From Gammaproteobacteria bacterium (GTDB lineage: Bacteria > Pseudomonadota > Gammaproteobacteria > Pseudomonadales > Pseudohongiellaceae): a DNA stretch of 43,440 nucleotides. The translations under genes and the position numbers were made by a program. The stretch is taken from contig PCCP01000061.1 in NCBI GenBank assembly GCA_002731775.1, positions 9,388 to 52,827 on the forward strand, in the 5' to 3' direction. A model generated the notes under the pieces. That model worked only from the letters and a program-made list of their open reading frames with translations, had not been told where the DNA came from and did no database searches. Positions 17,323-25,570 of this stretch are shown piece after piece (position 1 is the stretch's first letter; each line of letters starts with the position of its first letter).

Positions 17323-19418
17323 ACGCAGGCACAGCCGCAGCGGGTCGAGGCATAACCGGTTTACACCGACCTCTGGCCCCACCGCTACACCTGCTTGTAC
17401 TGTGCCTGCTTCTGGGGTTTTCAAGTTCAATCCTGGCACAGGATGATTCGACGCTCTCAATCGACAGCCTGGATAGCATCGAAATCCCCGATCTGCTACG
17501 TCCACTGTGTTTCGGATTCAGAGACATATCAGAGCGACAAGCATTATCGATCTGCGATGCCCTCGACATCGACCAGAATGTAAAAGCGAGAGAGTTGAGC
17601 GAGCAGTGGCTGCGAGCCGAGCCCGACTCGGTGGCTGCCCAATTTGCCTTCGCCGAAATACTCTTTACGGTGGAGGGAAATATGCCGAGAGCGCTTTTCC
17701 ACCTCAATCTTGCCGAAGAATTAAGCGCTTACGACAACTTGGAACAGGCCTATAGTGCCGGCAACGGGCAGTGGTACTACCTGACCCTGAGCCAACTTTC
17801 CTATGTCCACCAACTGATGGGAGACCAGCTAAAATCACTGGAATATCTGGATAAGATAAATCAATTTTACGGCATCGACATGGAATCATTCCGCGGCTGG
17901 CCGCTGATTAAATTAAAGGAATATGACGCCGCCAGGACCAGCGCCAATCGCGTCCTGCAATCCAGCAACGATGAACGCGAGCGTGCGCGGGCATGGAATA
18001 CCCTGTGTGCTGTAGAGCTTGCCAGCCTGACACCCATAGACTCCATGACGGCCTGTGATCGGACCATCGACGAAGATGAGGAGGCTGACTCTTCCAATGG
18101 CTATGACACCGTCTACCTCAGCAACGCCTCCGAAGTGTCACTGAGCCTGTTGCAGATGGACAAGGCCGAAGCCTACCTGGACCGGGCCACGCGCTACCTG
18201 AATTCCAACAGTGTCGCAGACCCCTGGATCTATAAGCTGTATCTCACCATGTCCCAGGGCCGCTTCGATGAAGCCAGGGAAGCACTGGACCGCATGTTGG
18301 TCTGGCGCGGATCCCAGGACCCTATTGTCAGTGTGATGAATCGGGCCGAACATTTTCTGGTCAGCGCCAGTTTTCTTATGCTTGCGGGTTACGCCGAAGA
18401 TGCCATAAGGCTCAGCTTAACTGCACTCAATCAACCGGATCGAAATGGCTCTTATAGTGCCGACGACGAGCAAAAAGATTCGGCTGCGGCGCTCCTCAAT
18501 ATGATGGCCAACCGAAGCGAGTATCAGATTCAAATGGAGACCATCGCCACCATGGATTGGACCGAATCCATAGGCACCAGACTGGGGGCGGCCCGACTGC
18601 TGCTCGATGCATGGCGAGCCGAGCGCAGAGCCGCAGCCATCTTCGCTGACTTCGATGTCTTGCAGAGTCGCTTGCGTCCCTACGCGCCATTGGATGTGCA
18701 TATTCCCGAATGGATAGAACCGGAGATCATCGCGATAATCGGATCGGGCATCATGTCTTCTATCCTGGAACAGTCCAGAGACAATGGTGCGTTCATGCTC
18801 AACGATGGCTATTACTATTCTTATCTCACCGAGATCGCGGCCCTGGAAAGTCAAACCCAGGCAACTCTCAGCGCCGGCGCGCTCGCCCTGGCACGCTTGC
18901 CTGTGGAAGAAGTGTTGTTAAAAGCCCGAGTCTCTGCCCACATGGCCAACGCAGCATGGCGCCGCGAACAATTCACGGATGCCCTTGGCTACTATGAAGC
19001 GGCGCTACTTCAAGACCCGAGCATACTGCGCCGGCTCGATGCCTCGATTCCGGTGGTCATCAATGCAGATGACTCCGATTTTGCAAGGCAGGTGGGAAAA
19101 TATCTGGCGCGCTCGCCGCGGTTTCAGCAAGCGGACGCGGGTTTAATTCTGGAAATTGGCGCCGAACCCGAGCTCTCAATCTGCCTAAATAACCGAACTG
19201 GCGCCAGGCTGTCGTGCTACACTATGCTCGCTGTTGATAATCAAAGCAGCAAGTGGAACGCGCAACAGTTAACGAAGAAGTTTCACACCGAAACCTTTGG
19301 CCTGGGCTATGATATTAGCAAGGCCCAGCGCTCCATTCTGTTAGGTTCGAGCGTCATTCTCAGCTCGCAATTGAATGCTGACCTGCAACAAAACCGGGAC
19401 GCGATACTCGCGCGCTGA
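17319..19418 (+). CDS. Exported TPR-like repeat protein of the MoxR/DUF58 cluster
   Basis: I recognise no named family. The start is TTG at 17319, overlapping the MoxR stop as TTGA, with GAGGGGA about nine bases upstream; this points to translational coupling. The 699-residue product has a signal sequence, LHLLVLCLLLGFSSSILAQ (about residues 24-42). The rest is an alpha-helical solenoid rich in alanine and leucine, with tetratricopeptide-like helix pairs such as AEAYLDRATRYL, FDEAREALDRML and DALGYYEAALLQDPSI. It is likely a periplasmic scaffold or adaptor for the membrane proteins of the cluster. Cysteines occur at several places, including the paired region CLNNRTGARLSCYTM near the end. Confidence 0.75.
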   Translation: MNAGTAAAGRGITGLHRPLAPPLHLLVLCLLLGFSSSILAQDDSTLSIDSLDSIEIPDLLRPLCFGFRDISERQALSICDALDIDQNVKARELSEQWLRAEPDSVAAQFAFAEILFTVEGNMPRALFHLNLAEELSAYDNLEQAYSAGNGQWYYLTLSQLSYVHQLMGDQLKSLEYLDKINQFYGIDMESFRGWPLIKLKEYDAARTSANRVLQSSNDERERARAWNTLCAVELASLTPIDSMTACDRTIDEDEEADSSNGYDTVYLSNASEVSLSLLQMDKAEAYLDRATRYLNSNSVADPWIYKLYLTMSQGRFDEAREALDRMLVWRGSQDPIVSVMNRAEHFLVSASFLMLAGYAEDAIRLSLTALNQPDRNGSYSADDEQKDSAAALLNMMANRSEYQIQMETIATMDWTESIGTRLGAARLLLDAWRAERRAAAIFADFDVLQSRLRPYAPLDVHIPEWIEPEIIAIIGSGIMSSILEQSRDNGAFMLNDGYYYSYLTEIAALESQTQATLSAGALALARLPVEEVLLKARVSAHMANAAWRREQFTDALGYYEAALLQDPSILRRLDASIPVVINADDSDFARQVGKYLARSPRFQQADAGLILEIGAEPELSICLNNRTGARLSCYTMLAVDNQSSKWNAQQLTKKFHTETFGLGYDISKAQRSILLGSSVILSSQLNADLQQNRDAILAR

Positions 19419-19468
19419 GTGCCCTCTCCGGCTATATACGCCAACTCTACAACGATTAGCTTTATTCG

Positions 19469-20686
19469 ATGGACCCGGGTTTGCCGACTAATTCCTCTCT
19501 TAATAAATCGCTCATCCTGCTGCTCGCTGCAACCTCGGCATTGGGACCTGCTTCCATGCAGATTATGCTGCCGGCGCTGCCCGTAATAAAAGATACATTT
19601 CAGGTCAGTGACGATGTGGCCCAACTGACCTTGAGCCTGTCGATGTTAGCGATCGCCGTCGGCACCCTGTTCTATGGTCCGGTGTCGGACAAATTCGGCC
19701 GCAAACCGGTGATGCTGCTCGGCCTTTGTATCGCGGTAGTCGGTTCCGTTTTTTGCTGGCTCGCCAATTCCATCGAATTATTGATCATCGGCAGGGTGAT
19801 CCAGGCCTTCGGCGGAGCAGTGGGACTGGTGCTGGCCCGGGCGATAATCAGGGATGTCTACCCTGCCCACGAGGCCGCCCGCGTCATCGCCACCCTGGTG
19901 ATGGTGATGGTGGTAATTCCGATGCTGTCCCCAGCTCTCGGTGGCGAGTTAATGCTGCTCTATGGCTGGGAATCGGTTTTCGTTGCGGTTGGCATTTTCA
20001 GTACCCTGATTCTCCTCGTATTGATGAACAAGCTGCCCGAAACCCTAGTGAATCCAGTGCCCTTCGAAGGCATTGGCTTTATGCTGCTCACTATTTTACG
20101 CCTGTTTCGATCCCGCGCCTTCTGCGGCTACGCCTTCTGCGTCACCTTTGTATCCGTGGTATTTTTCTCCTTTATCTCGGCGGCACCGGAAATTATGGTA
20201 TCGGTCCTGCATCGACCGGCCACGGAGTACGGCTATTATTTCGTCATGATTCCACTGGGATTTATGTCCGGTAACTATGTGGCGCGACACTTTGGCAGGC
20301 ACACGCAATTGAACGCCATGATTGGTGTAGGCGTTGTTATTGCGGTGGTGGGTATCGGTCTGGCTATCGTGCTGCAACTGCTTGGCTTTCATCAACCGGT
20401 AGCACTATTCGCGCCAATCGCTCTGGCCGTATTCGGCAACGGCATTACCTTACCCAATGCCCAAGCTGCGGCTATCAATGAATTCCCACAATTTGCGGGG
20501 AGTGCGTCCGGCCTGACCGGATTTCTGCAGATGGCATTCTCTGCGGCAGCCGCTCAATTGGTCGCCGTTATTTTTAATGGCACCGTGTTCCCGCTACTGC
20601 TGTTAATGCTATCGGCCGCGGTGTTATCCCTGCTTAGTTTCAAGTTTGGGATCGAGTACAACCCATCCGCTGGTACCCGAAACTAA
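19469..20686 (+). CDS. Bcr/CflA-type multidrug efflux transporter (MFS)
   Basis: Major facilitator with 12 predicted helices and 405 residues, the normal size for drug:H+ antiporters of the Bcr/CflA group. The loop 2-3 signature (motif A) is GPVSDKFGRKPVMLLG. The N-terminus reads LGPASMQIMLPALPVIKDTF, a hallmark of this group, and the helix-4 arginine region is GGAVGLVLARAIIRDVY. Substrate is unknown; bicyclomycin, sulfonamides or metabolites are possible. It stands alone between the TPR gene (51-base gap) and the inverted amidase. Its stop is five bases before a dyad repeat that may act as a bidirectional terminator. Confidence 0.88.
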   Translation: MDPGLPTNSSLNKSLILLLAATSALGPASMQIMLPALPVIKDTFQVSDDVAQLTLSLSMLAIAVGTLFYGPVSDKFGRKPVMLLGLCIAVVGSVFCWLANSIELLIIGRVIQAFGGAVGLVLARAIIRDVYPAHEAARVIATLVMVMVVIPMLSPALGGELMLLYGWESVFVAVGIFSTLILLVLMNKLPETLVNPVPFEGIGFMLLTILRLFRSRAFCGYAFCVTFVSVVFFSFISAAPEIMVSVLHRPATEYGYYFVMIPLGFMSGNYVARHFGRHTQLNAMIGVGVVIAVVGIGLAIVLQLLGFHQPVALFAPIALAVFGNGITLPNAQAAAINEFPQFAGSASGLTGFLQMAFSAAAAQLVAVIFNGTVFPLLLLMLSAAVLSLLSFKFGIEYNPSAGTRN

Positions 20687-20691
20687 AATAT

Positions 20692-20739
20692 ATGGGGTCA
20701 GAATAAAAATACAGTATCGTATTCTTACTCTGACCCCAT
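20692..20739. repeat. GGGGTCAGA-type dyad repeat, copy A
   Basis: ATGGGGTCAGA and TCTGACCCCAT form an 11-bp perfect stem around an AT-rich inner part (AATAC...GTATT) that continues the pairing. It lies between the convergent MFS and amidase genes and contains the amidase stop codon. Related outer arms occur in copies B and C; the inner sequence differs. Such GGGGTCAGAGTAA palindromes resemble REP elements linked to REP-associated tyrosine transposases (recollection, not verified). Confidence 0.7.
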
Positions 20740-21636
20740 TTGTTTCTGGCATTTCAATCTCTGTTCATTACTTGCTTTAGCGCGATACTTTTCGTTTAGC
20801 GCAAATAGAATTGCGATCGATTTATCGTCTATCGACCCATCGTAGTTCGCAGGTCGAAAGTGCAGCTGAAACGCACGCATTGCAAATTGACTTTGAGAGT
20901 CGTGTCGCCCGGTGACTTCTATCGGATAACCATAGACTAATAGTGCGCACTGCACTTCACTAACTGATGGTTGTTGACTCCTAATAGTTTCAAGGTGTTT
21001 GGCTACTGCGTCGTTCTCATACCAGGCACCGATGCCATTCCCATAGAGTTGGTTCCAGGGGAACTTTGGGCCGGGGTCCGACTTCCGAGAAGGAGAGATA
21101 TCCGCATGGGCAACAACATCAATTGGATCTATATCTGGATAGCGATCGAGAATTTCATTGATTAATCGTACCAGCAATTCAATCTGGGACTCAGGGTAAG
21201 CTGGGAACTGACATTCGACCCGGATACCTTGGTCATCTCCTGGATTTGGTTCGAGATTCCTACAGTTAAATTCATTTACTACTTCAATGCCTATAGACCG
21301 ATCGTTGAGTGAACTCACGTTGCCCCAGTTACTGGTCCCAGCGTGCCAGGCACGCCGACTTTCATCGACAAGCCTGTAGACCCTCAAATTTTCCCCCGGA
21401 TAGCTTGGATCGTTCAGAGCCGGCACAAGATAATGTGCACTTACAGGATTAGAATTTGGCGTACTTAATAGACGAAGTGATTCCTCGAATTGTTCTGAGG
21501 TCGCATGAATAACGAGATAATCGATTCGACTATTCTGGTTAGTTGACGGGACATCGATGAAGGAGAGTTGGTGGCAACTATTGATTGCCAGACAAGCAGT
21601 TAGGACAAATATTTTTTGAAGAAAGGAATCGAGCAT
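20725..21636 (-). CDS. N-acetylmuramoyl-L-alanine amidase, AmiD-like lipoprotein
   Basis: Cleaves the bond between MurNAc and the peptide stem of peptidoglycan. The 303-residue protein has a signal sequence with a possible lipobox ending at C21 (LAINSCHQ), suggesting an outer-membrane lipoprotein. The Amidase_2 domain (about 38-205) carries the zinc ligands in YLVIHAT, AWHAGTS, SIGIEVVN and, late, HADISPSRKSDPGPKFPW. A C-terminal peptidoglycan-binding-like helical domain (about 235-290, RAFQLHFRP) follows. This architecture is that of E. coli AmiD. The final four codons (M-G-S-E) and the stop are supplied by repeat copy A, so the 3' end has probably been rewritten by insertion. The upstream region contains copy B. 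Confidence 0.88.
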   Translation of the reverse strand: MLDSFLQKIFVLTACLAINSCHQLSFIDVPSTNQNSRIDYLVIHATSEQFEESLRLLSTPNSNPVSAHYLVPALNDPSYPGENLRVYRLVDESRRAWHAGTSNWGNVSSLNDRSIGIEVVNEFNCRNLEPNPGDDQGIRVECQFPAYPESQIELLVRLINEILDRYPDIDPIDVVAHADISPSRKSDPGPKFPWNQLYGNGIGAWYENDAVAKHLETIRSQQPSVSEVQCALLVYGYPIEVTGRHDSQSQFAMRAFQLHFRPANYDGSIDDKSIAILFALNEKYRAKASNEQRLKCQKQMGSE

Positions 21637-21661
21637 TCTCCGTACTTTCCGTATTTTTATG

Positions 21662-21721
21662 AAAGGGGTCAGAGTAAGTTGATCGGCATATAACAGTTAT
21701 CAAACCACTCTGACCCTTTTG
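21662..21721. repeat. GGGGTCAGA-type dyad repeat, copy B
   Basis: A 60-base element, 56 of 60 bases identical to copy C and in the same orientation, lying between the amidase and the FAD oxidoreductase. Outer arms GGGTCAGAGT and ACTCTGACCC pair over 10 bp, and the inner GTTGAT can pair with ATCAAAC, giving a hairpin. It is a direct repeat with copy C around the FAD gene. Confidence 0.8.
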
Positions 21722-21748
21722 ATTCAAAACTGATCCCAATTATTGAAC

Positions 21749-23089
21749 TTACTCCGCCTCGGTGATACACCTTGCTGGATCGGACTCGCCGAGGACATGG
21801 GGCATGTGCCCGGTGTGGATGTAGTCTGCCCCCAGTTTGCCAGCCATCGGCCCCCGTCCGAAGCCCGACGATGACAGACCACTAACGATGTAGAGCTTGT
21901 CCCGCAATGGAATCTTCCCGATGATCGGGGAGCCGTCTAGTGAGAAAGGCATCAGCCCTGCCCACGTCCGAGCGATGGGTAGATCAGCCACTAGAGGCAC
22001 AACCTCTGAGGCGTGACCCCGGTTGATCTTTATCCCCACCGGGTCAGGATTCTTGTTGTATCCCAGGTCCTGGCGGGCGCCTCCGAAGATGATCTCTCCA
22101 TTCTTGCGCTGACGTCCGTATAGGTGGCGAGTGATTCGCAAGTCTCCCTTGTGGGTCAAATTCGGGGGAGTCGAGTCGTCGGAGCCGTTGTCCTGGCTCC
22201 AGGCGTAGCTGGAGCTGGCAGAGGATATGCTGTGAAAAATCCGAGGCGGTAGGCTCTCAGTGGCCCACATCTGGCCTCTTATCGGAACGATGGGAATATT
22301 CAAACCCAGCATTTGACCCACAGGGCCACACCATGCACCGGTAGCAAGTACCAGAGTCTGGCAGTTATATTCGGCTGTATCGGTCTGGATTGAATATCCT
22401 CCATTACCCCGAACCGTTATCGCGATCACGTTTTGCCCTGTGTTGATGGACGCACCCGCGTTCTCAGCTGCATGGGCGAAGGCCCGTGTGGACTTCACCG
22501 GGTCGGCCTGTCCTCGCCGGGGAGTGTACATGTACCCGAGCAGGTTGAGATTAAGCTCCGGTTCGATGGCGCGGGCTTCACTGGGAGTCAGTAGTTCGCC
22601 GTCATAGCCGTTGGATCTCAGCGACAGCACCCGGTCTTGAATGAATTCGTACTGCTCCTCTGTGTGAATCGCTGTCAGCGAACCCGACAGGCGGAATTCC
22701 ATGTCATAGCCCATGTCGTTTTGCAGTTGCTTGAAAATTTCCACACTGCCCATCGTCAGGTAGGATTGCAGACCCGGCATGTTGCCCCAACCTGAGCCGC
22801 CCAGTCCGCCCATGTTTTGCCCAGAGGCTTCGGACGCGATTTCACCTCGCTCCAGCAACGTTACGTTTCGTCCCTGCTGGGCCAGGTGGAACGCTGTCGA
22901 GGCCCCAGCGATACCGCCGCCAATTATAAGGATTTCTGCTTCAGGCATAATGCTCTGTGCCCTAATGCTATGGGGTAGCCAACTGGCAGCTGCCAGTGTA
23001 CCCATACCGGTGATGACACGGCGTCGGCCAATATTCACCGAGAGTTTCGGGCGCAATTCGGGGCATAGCTTTTGGTCTTGATCTGCCAT
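21749..23089 (-). CDS. Tat-exported FAD-dependent oxidoreductase (DAO family)
   Basis: A flavoprotein of the D-amino-acid oxidase/glycine oxidase superfamily. The N-terminus carries a twin-arginine signal (GRRRVITGMGTLAAASWLP, residues about 21-39), so the folded, FAD-loaded enzyme is exported. The dinucleotide-binding motif ILIIGGGIAGASTAFHLA begins near residue 53 and ends with the ribose-binding E in LLERG. The C-terminal FAD motif is LYIVSGLSSSGFGRGPMAGKLGADYI. Substrate is unknown; an amine or amino acid is likely. Start chosen at the second ATG (23089), seven bases after AAGG; the ATG at 23095 is too close. The gene is bracketed by repeat copies B and C, hinting at a cassette. Confidence 0.82.
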   Translation of the reverse strand: MADQDQKLCPELRPKLSVNIGRRRVITGMGTLAAASWLPHSIRAQSIMPEAEILIIGGGIAGASTAFHLAQQGRNVTLLERGEIASEASGQNMGGLGGSGWGNMPGLQSYLTMGSVEIFKQLQNDMGYDMEFRLSGSLTAIHTEEQYEFIQDRVLSLRSNGYDGELLTPSEARAIEPELNLNLLGYMYTPRRGQADPVKSTRAFAHAAENAGASINTGQNVIAITVRGNGGYSIQTDTAEYNCQTLVLATGAWCGPVGQMLGLNIPIVPIRGQMWATESLPPRIFHSISSASSSYAWSQDNGSDDSTPPNLTHKGDLRITRHLYGRQRKNGEIIFGGARQDLGYNKNPDPVGIKINRGHASEVVPLVADLPIARTWAGLMPFSLDGSPIIGKIPLRDKLYIVSGLSSSGFGRGPMAGKLGADYIHTGHMPHVLGESDPARCITEAE

Positions 23090-23121
23090 ATTCATACCTT
23101 TTTAGTTGGAATCACAAAATC

Positions 23122-23181
23122 AAAGGGGTTAGAGTAAGTTGATCGGTATATAACAGTTATCAAACCACTTTGACCCCTTTG
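23122..23181. repeat. GGGGTCAGA-type dyad repeat, copy C
   Basis: A 60-base element, 56 of 60 bases identical to copy B. The four differences are all transitions. The two that fall in the paired outer arms leave G-U wobble pairs in RNA, so the hairpin is kept. It lies between the FAD oxidoreductase start and the PQQ dehydrogenase stop. Confidence 0.8.
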
Positions 23182-23201
23182 GTTTCCTTTGATTTTTTAA
23201 T

Positions 23202-25139
23202 TTACGGCAGCGAATAAACAGCCAGCTCGGCGGCAGCGCCTCCGCCACCGATGAACATAGCCAGATATTGTTTGCCATCGTGTTCGTAGGTAAATGGCAA
23301 CCCGGTTTGATTAAACGGCAAATCTATTTCGGCAATAATCTCACCGGTTTGCTTGTCGATGGCGCGAAAAATGGGGCTGGCTCCAGCGGCACCGGTACCC
23401 TCCGCCTGGAACAGCAGAGTTTTAGTCAGTAAGATGCCCGACCGTGTAGGCACGCCTGTGCGCGGAAGATCAACGCCCTCCAGCAGCGCATGATTGGCAA
23501 TGCGGTCCGGCGTATCAGCATTCGCAATCATCCAGAGATGGTCACCAGAGTTCATATCTATCGCTGTTATACGGCCGTAAGGCGGCTTGACGATATCGAG
23601 CCCCTGGACCCGCGGGGCGCGGACACCAAAACCCTGGCTGAAATCGATGTCTGATTCCGGATTTTTAGCCAATGACAATACCTGCAATTGCGTCCTTGAG
23701 GGTACGTAGAGAATCCCCGTCTCTGGATCAAGGGCTGAGCTCTCCCAGTTGGAGCCGCCGGTGGAAGAGGGCAAAGAAAGCAGGCCACGCGTACCATCAG
23801 CTGCTTCCGTCAGAGATGGTGGCGTATAAATTATTGAGCTCAAACGAAAGCCTTCGATGGATTCCAGCGCCAATGCGTGAACTTCCGGGGTCCAATCGAT
23901 CAAATCAGCTTCGGTAAATCCTTGTCGATCGAAGGGAGCCGGGCGAGTGGGAAAGGGCTGGGTGGGAGAATACCACTCCCCGGGTACGTCTCCCGCCGGT
24001 ACCGGTCGCTCTACAATCGGCCAGATAGGCTCGCCAGTTAGCCTGTCAAAAACATAGACCCAGGATTGTTTGGTCACCGACATGACCACCCTGCGGCCGT
24101 TGGGCAAATCGGCAATAATCGCTGGAGAGGGCACATCCCAGTCCCAGATGTCATGGTGGATAAATTGATAGTGCCATTGGCGTTCACCGGTTTTGACATC
24201 CACCGCGACGATGCCGCTGGAAAACAAGTTATCGCCGTGCCGATCGCCACCGTAGTAGTCGCCAGTAGGGTCTTCTACAGATAGATAGATATGACCCAGT
24301 TCCGGATCACCCGAGATGGCAGCCCATACGCCGGAATTGCCAGTAATATCGTTTCCAGTGAGCCAGGACTCATAACCTACTTCTCCCCGCGCGGGAATCG
24401 TATGAAAGGTCCACAGCAGCTCGCCGGTGCGTACATCGAAACCGCGTATGTCCCCTTTTGTATTGAACTTGGACCGCGGCCGACCGCCTGTCCGGTGCGC
24501 TGCCCCTACCACAATGATGTCATTCATGACAAAGGGCGGCGCAGAAATACCGATATCGGGGTAAGGATATCTGGGATCATCGGCATTGCGCAGGCCTACG
24601 TACAAATTCACTATGCCGTTATCGCCAAAGTTCGGATCCGGAATGCCGGTTTTAGCATCGAGTGAAACCAGTTGGTAACCCGGGGAGACGTCGAGAACCC
24701 GCGCCGTATCACCGTCGCTCCAGAAGGCGACGCCACGGCCGGCTCCCTTTCTCGGTGCTTCGTCGAATCGATCACCTTCCTGATAGCGCCAAAGCCACAG
24801 TACCTGGCCGCTCGTGGCATCAAGCGCGACGACGTTCCGAGTGCTGCCGATATTCACGTACAAAACACCGTCCACTTCCAGCGGCGTCGAAGGATTAACG
24901 AAATCGGTAGTGGGCCCGAAATTTGCCGTGGAAAAACGCCAGGCTATCTCAAGATCGTCAACGTTATCTGCATTAATCTGGTCGAGCGGGGAATAGCGTT
25001 GAGCAAGGTCATTACCGGCCCAGGACGACCAGTCCCCCTCGTACATTCTGGCACCGGTCTGGCTCAGAGCCAACGGAGCACAGGCGAGTGCACCCACGGT
25101 TATAATGATTGGTGAAATCAATCGTTTTGTTATTATCAT
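23202..25139 (-). CDS. Periplasmic PQQ-dependent dehydrogenase
   Basis: Quinoprotein of the PQQ beta-propeller family that oxidises alcohols or sugars in the periplasm and feeds electrons to the respiratory chain. The 645-residue protein has a signal peptide (cleavage about residue 26, after PLALSQ). It shows repeated propeller tryptophan motifs, such as LEIAWRF, GQVLWLWRY, GELLWTFHT and GERQWHYQF, and the family segment HHDIWDWDVPSPAIIADL. The late block PSSTGGSNWESSALDPETGILYVPS is also typical. There is no cytochrome c domain and no membrane anchor domain, unlike some relatives. GGAGAG six bases before the ATG is a good ribosome-binding site. An AATAACAA motif in codons 2-5 resembles a Crc/Hfq target. 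Substrate is not evident. Confidence 0.87.
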   Translation of the reverse strand: MIITKRLISPIIITVGALACAPLALSQTGARMYEGDWSSWAGNDLAQRYSPLDQINADNVDDLEIAWRFSTANFGPTTDFVNPSTPLEVDGVLYVNIGSTRNVVALDATSGQVLWLWRYQEGDRFDEAPRKGAGRGVAFWSDGDTARVLDVSPGYQLVSLDAKTGIPDPNFGDNGIVNLYVGLRNADDPRYPYPDIGISAPPFVMNDIIVVGAAHRTGGRPRSKFNTKGDIRGFDVRTGELLWTFHTIPARGEVGYESWLTGNDITGNSGVWAAISGDPELGHIYLSVEDPTGDYYGGDRHGDNLFSSGIVAVDVKTGERQWHYQFIHHDIWDWDVPSPAIIADLPNGRRVVMSVTKQSWVYVFDRLTGEPIWPIVERPVPAGDVPGEWYSPTQPFPTRPAPFDRQGFTEADLIDWTPEVHALALESIEGFRLSSIIYTPPSLTEAADGTRGLLSLPSSTGGSNWESSALDPETGILYVPSRTQLQVLSLAKNPESDIDFSQGFGVRAPRVQGLDIVKPPYGRITAIDMNSGDHLWMIANADTPDRIANHALLEGVDLPRTGVPTRSGILLTKTLLFQAEGTGAAGASPIFRAIDKQTGEIIAEIDLPFNQTGLPFTYEHDGKQYLAMFIGGGGAAAELAVYSLP

Positions 25140-25293
25140 CTAAGACTCTCCGGATACCGTGTGATCGTGCTCTCGCGCTAAGTATCTCCTATTCATGTAA
25201 GCATAGAAAGTTCACGTAGTTTAGTTTCCGATTTCGGCCAGGAGCAGACATAAGCAAGGGCGCCAAATTGACCGATTATGGCCCAAATAGACA

Positions 25294-25319
25294 TTCCCGC
25301 GGAAATGTTTCAGCGGGAA
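25294..25319. promoter_or_regulatory. Dyad-symmetric site upstream of the PQQ dehydrogenase
   Basis: Arms TTCCCGC and GCGGGAA flank an inner GAAA-TG-TTTC dyad, all sharing one centre, about 155 bases upstream of the PQQ dehydrogenase start. Neither side has a T-tract, so a protein-binding site is more likely than a terminator. The rest of the 431-base gap (25140-25570) holds only a small GCCTGT/ACAGGC hairpin at 25338-25354 and no gene. Confidence 0.35.
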
Positions 25320-25570
25320 CGTTTCTTATGTCATTGCGCCTGTCAATCACAGGCCCTGAATGGCAGTGAAATGCCCCTTTTCTTTGGCCACCTAGCTTGT
25401 TAGGGTTTCCTGATTTCAGTTAATCCAAAATATGCCATCTCTGGCGTGATGTAGTTCTATGAACTATTCGTATCGTTCCATACCATAACGAACGTTACAA
25501 AAGCCCCTTAACTCATGCAATATGCGAGATAGCAATACCACCCCATTATCGAGCCATTTCCAACAACTGA

